Assembly (NCBI RefSeq): GCF_046630445.1
Contig: NC_092338.1
Coordinates: forward strand, 338,481,001 to 338,545,000
Direction: 5' to 3'
Origin: Rutidosis leptorrhynchoides
Lineage: Eukaryota > Streptophyta > Magnoliopsida > Asterales > Asteraceae
Length of the DNA stretch: 64,000 nt
Both the position numbers and the translations under genes were made by a program. How positions within the stretch are numbered: the stretch's first letter is position 1; each line of letters opens with the position of its first letter. Positions 33,421 through 42,135 of this stretch are shown piece by piece. Under the pieces are notes generated by a model that saw only the letters and a program-made list of their open reading frames with translations, was not told the origin of the DNA and ran no database searches.

Positions 33421-34740
33421 CTCATACTATGGAAACTTCATTGCAATACCTTAACCATCTTCTCATTAGGCAACTTATGTTCATTTAAAAATTGAATTAT
33501 TTAAATTTCATCTACGTTACTATTTCTAGAGTTAAAGAATAAAAACCGATTGAATATACTTATATATGATAAGGACATAAATGTTGTCAATAGTAGGACT
33601 CATGTTATTTACAAGGAAGTTCTACAAAGCTTATAATATGAATTTGTTACAAGTATGATTCTACATTTATATTTTATTTTAAATAATAAGTGTTAATTTT
33701 GTTATTCATTATGCAACTTACTTAAATCAGACTTGTTAAATTTGCGTTCAATATTAATAACATTAACATAGAATATACACTTAAACAATATTTGCTATTT
33801 TTTTAACATGCTGTTGATGAAGTTGAATATGTCAAGTTTTGTTGTTAAGCATGCATGGGATAATCATGCACTTATTTAGAACGATATCTTCAAGCCCTGT
33901 CGATTACATTTGTTTGCAAGCATCTACATATGAAAGTTGTTGATTCGTCGATATTTTTTTTAGTGTAGTTTAGATTCTTCAATTATCTATTAATTTGCAT
34001 TTGAAAGTGGTTACTACTACTATTATTCAACATACTCAAATAGTTTTATGAACATACTTATAGTTCACTTTAATATATTTTCTTAGTTTATTCTATTTTA
34101 CCACTTGCATTTTTATTTTAAGGCTAAACTAAATGACTTTAGCATTTACATTTACTTATATCTAAAACGTATAATTAATCTGTTTTGCTTAAATAAACTC
34201 GTGATTCCACGAGTCCTTTTAGTTACACAAATAAATCATTAGAAATTAAGTTTTTAAAAAAGTTTCTTTATCAAAGCACATTAAAATACATATTTTGTTT
34301 AGATAATATATCTTGTGATGTGATGATTTGTAAATCTTATGAGCATTTAATTGTGCTTAGTTTATAATAAGATGTTTGTTGAAATTGAAAAACATTTTTC
34401 ATATCGTTCGATTATTAAAATAATTTTCATTGATTTTGATTAAGCTTGTGAAATAATATTTACATAATCGAATGTGTTACAAAATTTTAAACGGTTATCT
34501 TCGTGGTGTCACATAAAGAAAAGCAATTGCTAGTAATACTACGGATGAACCAACTACGAACTTTTTCAACGAATGATTATCATTTATACGAATTATTTCG
34601 TTACTATTTGTGGCACCAGTTATCACTAATTCTAGCTTCACTCCTGACAATTCGTCTCGAGGGTTAAGGTGGGGTCGTGACATTTATTGTATTTCGGTTT
34701 GGTTTTTTTATTTTTGATAAAAGAGCCTTGATTTATACAG
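33421..34740. other. AT-rich spacer, possible LTR tip at 34682
   Basis: No gene recognised. GGGGTCGTGACA ends at 34682; on the minus strand this reads TGTCACGACCCC, the style of LTR start seen elsewhere in this window (compare 28094). The 62-codon minus-strand frame starting there (34683-34495) would then be LTR sequence and not a gene. Confidence 0.3.
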
Positions 34741-34869
34741 TATATTTTGTTATTTTCGAAAAAACAAAAACAAAAATTACTTCGCTATTAATTCTCATTA
34801 TGTTTTGACCGTAAGAACAAAATTTTTAGATGATAATCATCCCTTTCATTGTCCATATTCATCATTAAA

Positions 34870-34925
34870 TACTTTATTTTTCTTTTTTCTTTTTTCTTTT
34901 TTCTTTTGTCTTTCTTTTTCATCGC
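34870..34925. repeat. (TTTTCT)n simple repeat
   Basis: A run of TTTTCTTTTT units. It is repeated identically in the duplicate at about 55501-55548. Confidence 0.85.
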
Positions 34926-35267
34926 TATCACATGACACACACGTCTATGAGAACCTTTTTATTTTTATCTTGTAACTCTCACATTTCTTATTCTGTAAAA
35001 TAATAATATTTAATAGATTTTCGTTAACGACAATCTTTAAGACCGTCGTTAATATGCTTTGATGTATCGTAGAGTTTGATAATTGTCATTTTGAAAGTAA
35101 CAAATAACCCCTGTATAATGAATTAAAGTGTGTTAACGACAACTTTAGAGCTGTCGTTAGCAAATTGATATTTAATTTAATAGTTTAATAATATGATATT
35201 ATAATTATAATTATAATTATAATAATTATTATTATAATATACATACAATATACAATTAAAAAAGTAG

Positions 35268-35537
35268 GCCGTTCTCCAAGTTCGACTTATCGTTTAATCT
35301 TTCTTTTAGACGTGAAATTGGTAATGAGTTGGATACTCGTTTTTTGAAAGATCTTTGGATAGGTAATCACAAGTTCAAGGATCTTTTCCCAAGATTATTT
35401 CAACTAGAAGTGTTCAAGGATGCAAGAGTTGGTGACCGAGTTCAAAAAGGCATGGATGGTATTAATTTCAATTGGCAGTGGGCTGGGACAGTCTCGGGTA
35501 GAACTATAGACGAGTTGTTGCAGCACCAGACCATTCT
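35268..35537 (+). pseudogene. LINE (L1-type) ORF2 C-terminal fragment
   Basis: Translation gives RREIGNELDTRFLKDLWIGN..FKDLFPRLFQLEVFKDARVGDRVQ..FNWQW..VSGRTIDELL, the tail typical of plant L1-type reverse transcriptase proteins (zf-RVT region, with the W-x-G, FPRLF and W-x-W landmarks). It is cut on the right by an LTR that starts at 35538 and has no upstream RT in the window. A copy with one amino-acid change lies at 55893-56162. Confidence 0.7.
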
Positions 35538-36633
35538 TGTAATGACCCGTCAAAATCGCTATTGACGCGGCACGTTGATCATTGATTCCACAGTGAGATT
35601 TTGACCTCTATATGATACGTTTTGATAAAATATTGCATTCATTAAAATAAGTGACTTTCTAAACATAGAAAGTTATAAACATGTGGGCAAGTGCTTAGGT
35701 ATAAGCAAAACCCCGAAATACATAAGTCTTTAATTTACAGGTTGACATCACAGTCCAATTATTTATTACACAACGCAGTTTTATTTTGAATGCAATAAAC
35801 TTTGTACAAAGCATAAGAGACTCCATGCAGGCAACAAGCACATCACAGCGGAAGCATTCTAAGGACCTGAGAATAAAACATGCTAAAAAGTCAACACGAA
35901 TGTTGGTGAGTTATAGGTTTAATTGCTCGAGTCATAAACATATATAAAGATAGACCACAAGATTTCATCAAAAGTTTATCAATAGATTCTACGTAACAGA
36001 GCACCCTGGTAACTAAACTTAACGCTATAGTGATAATTACCCCATTCGTTTTAATACACGCAAACCAACGTGTCTTAAACTCAAATAATATACGTCCGTT
36101 AAAAGGCTAGCGCTCTAGCTCGGACGGGGATGTCAAGCCCTATGGATCCATATACAATTATTCGCGCCCACCAGTCCATATCCTATGTACTGGCAGCTAC
36201 TAGTTACCAAAGCTAAGGGATTTTCGGTTTAACTCAGTGTAGAATTTAGTATGTACTTGTGTCTTATCGCGTTTAAAATAAATTGCATGTATTCTCAGCC
36301 CAAAAATATTTAAAGTATTTAAAAAGGGAGACTATAAACTCACAGTTCAATATTGCGATTCAATATTGTAGGCAAATTGCGTAGACGTAATGATGGTAGA
36401 TGACTGTATGGTTGGCCTTGGATTCAAGAACAATACCCCGAATAATACCTAATATTTCCTTAGCTTAAAGCGGTTTGAAACCCGAATTAAAAACACCCTC
36501 GTATATACCTTATTATTATTAAACATAAATTTAAAATTATAATTATAATGTAAATATAAATATTAAGAGATAAATGTGAAAAACTTCGTTGAACAAACTG
36601 CGTATTTATATTACTTTTCGATTTACTGTAGCT

Positions 36634-36679
36634 CATGCGATCGCATGAGTTTTCAGTGTTTTTGCCATGCGATCGCATG
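36634..36679. repeat. Palindrome pair CATGCGATCGCATG, 32 bp apart
   Basis: 36634-36647 and 36666-36679 are perfect 14-bp palindromes. On the minus strand a TATA box (ATATAAA, 36605-36611) follows 23 bp after the nearer one. The duplicate copies are at 57259-57272 and 57291-57304. Confidence 0.95.
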
Positions 36680-36724
36680 GCCGCCTTTTCCGTTTTTGTT
36701 TGCTAGTTCGCCGACATCAAATAG

Positions 36725-36890
36725 TGTTACTGTAGCAAATCACTGTAGCAAAGTCGTTTTCACTGTAGCACTGTAGCAAAATACGGTTTCACTGTAGCAA
36801 ATAGTGTTTTACTGTAGCAAATAGTGTTTTACTGTAGCGAAGTAATTTTTACTGTAGCAACTAGGGTTTTACTGTAGGAAAGTCGTTTTT
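36725..36890. repeat. ACTGTAGCAAA minisatellite
   Basis: About ten copies of ACTGTAGC with variable 8-12 bp spacers (AAATAGTGTTTT, AAAGTCGTTTTC and similar). Copy 2 near 57350-57510 differs by small changes, which include ACTGTATACAATAG in place of ACTGTAGCAAATAG. Confidence 0.9.
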
Positions 36891-36915
36891 ACTTGTACAT
36901 ATATATATATATATA

Positions 36916-39900
36916 TGTAGTGACCCGAACTTTTCCATGTTTATATATATTAATTGAGAGTGATATTTACATGATTAAATGTTTCCAACATGTTAAGCAA
37001 TCAAACTTGTTAAGACTTGATTAATTGAAATAGGTTTCATATAGACAATTGACCACCCAAGTTGACCGGTGATTCACGAACGTTAAAACTTGTAAAAACT
37101 ATATGATGACATATATATGGTTATATATATAGTTAACATTATATTATGATAATTAAACATATCATTAAGTATATTAACAATGAACTACATATGTAAAAAC
37201 AAGACTACTAACTTAATGATTTTGAAACGAGACATATATGTAATGATTATCGTTGTAACGACATTTAATGTATATATATCATATTAAGAGATATTCGTAC
37301 ATCATAATATCATGATAATATAATAATTTAAAATCTCTTTTGATATTATAAACATTGGGTTAACAACATTTAACAAGATCGTTAACCTAAAGGTTTCAAA
37401 ACAACATTTACATGTAACGACTAACGATGACTTAACGACTCAGTTAAAATGTATATACATGTAGTGTTTTAATATGTATTTATACACTTTTGAAAGACTT
37501 CAATACACTTATCAAAATACTTCTACTTAACAAAAATGCTTACAATTACATCCTCGTTCAGTTTCATCAACAATTCTACTCGTATGCACCCGTATTCGTA
37601 CTCGTACAATACACAGCTTTTAGATGTATGTACTATTGGTATATACACTCCAATGATAAGCTCTTAGCAGCCCATGTGAGTCACCTAACACATGTGAGAA
37701 CCATCATTTGGCAACTAGCATGAAATATCTCATAAAATTACAAAAATATGAGTAATCATTCATGACTTATTTACATGAAAACAAAATTACATATCCTTTA
37801 TATCTAATCCATACACCAACGACCAAAAACACCTACAAATACTTTCATTCTTCAATTTTCTTCATCTAATTGATCTCTCTCAAGTTCTATCTTCAAGTTC
37901 TAAGTGTTCTTCATATATTTTACAAGTTCTAGTTACATAAAATCAAGAATACTTTCAAGTTTGCTAGCTCACTTCCAATCTTGTAAGGTGATCATCCAAC
38001 CTCAAGAAATCTTTGTTTCTTACAGTAGGTTATCATTCTAATACAAGGTAATAATCATATTCAAACTTTGGTTCAATTTCTATAACTATAACAATCTTAT
38101 TTCAAGTGATGATCTTACTTGAACTTGTTTTCGTGTCATGATTCTGCTTCAAGAACTTCGAGCCATCCAAGGATCCGTTGAAGCTAGATCCATTTTTCTC
38201 TTTTCCAGTAGGTTTATCCAAGGAAATTAAGGTATTAATGATGTTCATAACATCATTCGATTCATACGTATAAAGCTATCTTATTCGAAGGTTTAAACTC
38301 GTAATCACTAGAACATAGTTTAGTTAATTCTAAACTTGTTCGCAAACAAAAGTTAATCCTTCTAACTTGACTTTTAAAATTAACTACACACATGTTCTAT
38401 ATCTATATGATATGCTAACTTAATGATTTAAAACCTGGAAACACGAAAAACACCGTAAAACCGGATTTACGCCGTCGTAGTAACACCGCGGGCTATTTTG
38501 GGTTAGTTAATTAAAAACTATGATAAACTTTGATTTTAAAGTTGTTATTCTGAGAAAATGATTTTTATTATGAACATGAAACTATATCCAAAAATTATGG
38601 TTAAACTCAAAGTGGAAGTATGTTTTCTAAAATGGTCATCTAGACGTCGTTCTTTCGACTGAAATGACTACCTTTACAAAAACGACTTGTAACTTATTTT
38701 TCCGACTATAAACCTATACTTTTCTGTTTAGATTCATAAAATAGAGTTCAATATGAAACCATAGCAATTTGATTCACTCAAAACGGATTTAAAATGAAGA
38801 AGTTATGGGTAAAACAAGATTGGATAATTTTTCTCATTTTAGCTACGTGAAAATTGGTAACAAATCTATTCCAACCATAACTTAATCAACTTGTATTGTA
38901 TATTATGTAATCTTGAGATACCATAGACACGTATACAATGTTTCGACCTATCATGTCGACACATCTATATATATTTCGGAACAACCATAGACACTCTATA
39001 TGTGAATGTTGGAGTTAGCTATACAGGGTTGAGGTTGATTCCAAAATATATATAGTTTGAGTTGTGATCAATACTGAGATACGTATACACTGGGTCGTGG
39101 ATTGATTCAAGATAATATTTATCGATTTATTTCTGTACATCTAACTGTGGACAACTAGTTGTAGGTTACTAACGAGGACAGCTGACTTAATAAACTTAAA
39201 ACATCAAAATATATTAAAAGTGTTGTAAATATATTTTGAACATACTTTGATATATATGTATATATTGTTATAGGTTCGTGAATCAACCAGTGGCCAAGTC
39301 TTACTTCCCGACGAAGTAAAAATCTGTGAAAGTGAGTTATAGTCCCACTTTTAAAATCTAATATTTTTGGGATGAGAATACATGCAGGTTTTATAAATGA
39401 TTTACAAAATAGACACAAGTACGTGAAACTACATTCTATGGTTGAATTATCGAAATCGAATATGCCCCTTTTTATTAAGTCTGGTAATCTAAGAATTAGG
39501 GAACATACACCCTAATTGACGCGAATCCTAAAGATAGATCTATTGGGCCTAACAAACCCCATCCAAAGTACCGGATGCTTTAGTACTTCGAAATTTATAT
39601 CATATCCGAAGGGTGTCCCGGAATGATGGGGATATTCTTATATATGCATCTTGTTATTGTCGGTTACCAGGTGTTCACCATATGAATGATTTTTATCTCT
39701 ATGTATGGGATGTGTATTGAAATATGAAATCTTGTGGTCTATTGTTACGATTTGATATATATAGGTTAAACCTATAACTCACCAACATTTTTGTTGACGT
39801 TTAAAGCATGTTTATTCTCAGGTGAATACTAAGAGCTTCCGCTGTTGCATACTAAAATAAGGACAAGATTTGGAGTCCATGTTTGTATGATATTGTGTAA

Positions 39901-40165
39901 AAACTGCATTCAAGAAACTGATTTCGATGTAACATATTTGTATTGTAATCCATTATGTAATGGTCGTGTGTAAACAGGATATTTTAGATTATCATTATTT
40001 GATAATCTACGTAAAGCTTTTTAAACCTTTATTTATGAAATAAAGGTTATGGTTTGTTTTAAAAATGAATGCAGTCTTTGAAAAACGTCTCATATAGAGG
40101 TCAAAACCTCGCAACGAAATCAATTAATATGGAACGTTTTTAATCAATAAGAACGGGACATTTCA
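36916..40165 (+). repeat. Element B, 5' LTR
   Basis: 3250 bp, from TGTAGTGACCCGAAC to GGGACATTTCA, preceded by ATATA. It contains alternating intron/exon-like signals (TTTTCCAGTAGG, AAGGTATTAATG) and the conserved block CTCACCAACATT...TTCTCAGGTG at 39778-39845. Confidence 0.92.
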
Positions 40166-40167
40166 GT

Positions 40168-40179
40168 TGGTATCCGAGC
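40168..40179 (+). other. Primer binding site (tRNA-iMet type)
   Basis: TGGTATCCGAGC, two bases after the LTR, one mismatch to the common TGGTATCAGAGC. Confidence 0.85.
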
Positions 40180-40375
40180 GTTGGTCTTAGAGAACCAGAA
40201 AATTTGCATTAGTGTGTCTTATCGAGTTTGTTAGGATGCATTAGTGAGTCTGGACTTCGACCGTGTTTTCTTTAAAAAATGATTGCTTAACATTTTTGTT
40301 GGAAACTATATATTTTTAACATATGAATATTATGTGATATATTAATCTCTTAACGTGTTTGATATTATGTGATAG

Positions 40376-40996
40376 ATGTCTACCTCTAGAACAAGTCCCA
40401 TTGACTCACCTAATAATAATGAAGAGTCAAATGTAAATTGGAATGATTCGTGGACTGATTCACAAGTTCCCGAAGAGGAACCGGAAGAAGAGTCGGAACC
40501 GGAAGAAGAATCGGAACCGGAAGAAGAATCGGAACCGGTGGGAGAAATAATAAAACGGTTAAGTAAAAGAGAATCCTCAACCAACCGACCAAGGTTAATT
40601 ATGGTCAATGGTGTTTCCGCCAAGGAAGCAAAATATTGGGAGGATTACCAATTCTCCGATGAATCGGATTCCGATGAGAATTCCGATGATGTTATAGAAA
40701 TTACCCCAACTGAATTTAAAAAGGCAAAAGAAAATAATAAGGGAAAGGGCATAAAAATAGAGAAATCTAATTCCAACCTCGATGAACGTTATATGTATCG
40801 TCAACCCCCGAAGTCCTTAAGTTGTAACAATGACCCGGGAACCTCTAAACCACCAGGTTTTTCTAAACCAATGTGGATAACGACGGCTCGTATTAGGGGA
40901 ACATCATATATCCCTAGAAACTTGGCAAAACGAACCAAAACCGAAGAAGAAGAAACGAGTGAGTCGGAATATGATAGTTGTATTCGTGTGGTGTAA
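40376..40996 (+). CDS. Element B accessory ORF, acidic, unknown function
   Basis: 206 residues, intact, between primer site and gag. The N-terminus is Ser/Asn-rich. Residues about 35-60 form a threefold EEESEP repeat encoded by an 18-bp tandem repeat (40486-40539). A second acidic patch (SDESDSDENSDD) and basic stretches follow (KKAKENNKGKG, RNLAKRTKTEEEE). There is no membrane segment and no recognised domain. Element C has an unrelated-looking ORF in the same position, so leader ORFs may be usual in this group. It would be the first ORF on the genomic RNA. Function unknown; not invented here. Confidence 0.6.
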   Translation: MSTSRTSPIDSPNNNEESNVNWNDSWTDSQVPEEEPEEESEPEEESEPEEESEPVGEIIKRLSKRESSTNRPRLIMVNGVSAKEAKYWEDYQFSDESDSDENSDDVIEITPTEFKKAKENNKGKGIKIEKSNSNLDERYMYRQPPKSLSCNNDPGTSKPPGFSKPMWITTARIRGTSYIPRNLAKRTKTEEEETSESEYDSCIRVV

Positions 40997-41083
40997 TATA
41001 TGTAATATAGTGTTCTTATGCTTTATGATATATGTAAAAATTGCTTGTATTAATAAGTATTTTTTTATGAATCTAACTCTTGT

Positions 41084-41094
41084 CTATTTTACAG
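41084..41094 (+). promoter_or_regulatory. Candidate 3' splice site before the F-box relic
   Basis: ATCTAACTCTTGTCTATTTTACAG has a branch-point-like CTAAC, a pyrimidine tract and an AG at 41093-41094, 15 nt before the ATG of the F-box frame. It suggests either a spliced subgenomic RNA or a leftover of the captured gene's intron. Confidence 0.4.
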
Positions 41095-41108
41095 TTTAAA
41101 AACACAAA

Positions 41109-41792
41109 ATGGATAGACAACCCAATATTTTAAGAGACCTACCCGGAGACATGATTGATGAAATCTTGTCTAGAGTCGGCCAGAATTCCTCGGCACAACT
41201 ATTTAAGGCGAGATCAGTTTGTAAGACATTCGAAGAACGTTCCAAGAATGTCTTGGTTTATAAGAGACTTTCGTTTGAAAGATGGGGGATATCACATTGA
41301 GAAACCCATAAGTTACGATGTGTTTACTTTGACGCATATATTGCGGGGAACCCAAATGCTATTTTACGCAACGGGTTAAGAAATTATTTTGACTCAATAT
41401 ATCCGAATATTGGACTTCGTGATTTAGAAAAAGCGGCTAACATGCAACATAAAGAAGCATGTTATGCTTACGGATTAGTAATGTTCGCTTCTCACCAAAG
41501 TGAGAACAAGAACATCGGTCTACAACTATTAAACAAAAACGTTTCCACAAGTGACGGAGTCGGTAATTGGGGTAAGAAATGAGGTTTTTAGGTTATTACG
41601 AGACTGTTGGTCATTACGTAACCCTCGTCCCTTTGATGACGTTACAACACGCTGTCTTATCAATGGCCATAACGGTTATGTTCCACAAGACCAAGGATGG
41701 GAAGTAGTCCTAGTAAAACCAGAATGCATGACTTGTTTCTGGACGTATGAATTACGTGTCTTTATTGCCTTTGCTGAACGACTTGTGTACTA
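41109..41792 (+). pseudogene. Captured F-box protein (At1g67623/At2g35280-like), decayed
   Basis: The first frame starts MDRQPNILRDLPGDMIDEIL, continues with LFKARSVCKTFEERSKN and WGISH, then TGA at 41298. In the same frame it goes on with YFDAYIAGNPNAILRNGL, LRDLEKAANMQHKEACYAYG and ENKNIGLQLLNK. A one-base frameshift near 41555 leads to VFRLLRDCWSLRNPRPF and PECMTCFWTYELRVF. F-box, then Sel1-like GNP/AA..H.EA.Y..G helices, then a C-x2-C tail is the order seen in a plant F-box family that includes Arabidopsis At1g67623. Such proteins serve SCF ubiquitin ligases. The copy is broken by one stop and one frameshift. It lies wholly inside element B, in sense orientation. Family assignment is from memory of the pattern. 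Confidence 0.65.
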
Positions 41793-41983
41793 GCTAGAAT
41801 TATCTTCACAACTATCTTGTATCAAAGTTATTGTGTGCTATATTTCATGCTTTATGTAAAATAAGCGGTATTGTAAGTTTGTAAAATATTGTATAAAAAT
41901 TTTGAACGCGAAATATTATTACAATCAGTTTTTCATATAGAATTGTAGTAGTTGAATTGTATATTAGCTACTAAGTATGAACT

Positions 41984-41999
41984 TAACGGGTAGGTACTA
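41984..41999 (+). repeat. Internal copy of the element B polypurine-tract end
   Basis: TTAACGGGTAGGTACT is identical to the 16 bases at 46731-46746 that precede and enter the 3' LTR. Here it is followed by ACCCGAATTT, which resembles the LTR start (GACCCGAACTTT) with a few bases missing. It sits between the F-box relic and gag. Confidence 0.8.
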
Positions 42000-42135
42000 C
42001 CCGAATTTAAACTTATAAAACGCTAATATGAAGAAAAAGCTTTTATAAATGAGTTCATATTATGCTACGAAATACTATTAACTACTCTTAATATTCTGTA
42101 TGATTAACTTGTTCCATTTGACTATTTTGAAGGAA

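Larger units (their letters stand above)
35538..36915 (-). mobile_element. Tekay-like LTR in minus orientation, partial or solo
   Basis: Read on the minus strand it carries the shared Tekay LTR modules in order: TATA and palindromes near 36605-36679, TTCTCAGCC-type block (about 36290-36300), GGATCCATAGGGCTTGACATC (36130-36155), CTCACCAACATTC...CTTCCGCTG (35845-35915), CATATAGAGGTCAAAA (35604-35620), ending ACGGGTCATTACA at 35538. No primer site follows on its inner side, so it is a solo LTR or a 3' LTR. Its right end is taken up by an ACTGTAGC repeat and the element B insertion. Confidence 0.75.
34741..38990. repeat. Segmental duplication, copy 1 (copy 2 at 55366-59618)
   Basis: Sequence from 34741 matches 55366 onward with a constant offset of 20625, changing to 20628 after 3 bp of small indels near 36,730-36,915. 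It covers spacer, LINE fragment, a minus-strand LTR piece and the first 2075 bp of the element B 5' LTR. Differences are few; I saw about ten by eye, such as TTTGG/TTCGG at 35356 and GTTGATC/GTTAATC near 35575. Confidence 0.95.

Noticed and set aside
34495-34683. 62-codon minus-strand frame with a hydrophobic helix (VVGSSVVLLAIAFLYV)
   Set aside because: It looks like a small tail-anchored protein, but its start coincides with TGTCACGACCCC, the style of LTR tip seen elsewhere here, so it is more likely LTR sequence read by chance.
37490-37723. 77-codon frame in the element B LTR, repeated at 47320 and 58118
   Set aside because: Its preservation follows from LTR identity and recent duplication. 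There is no domain and no leader signal, so I do not call a gene.
42100-42135. Upstream ATG at 42100 as gag start
   Set aside because: The 12 extra codons ([11 protein letters not shown]) are hydrophobic and atypical for the family. The ATG at 42136 gives the usual MAPTTR-like start.
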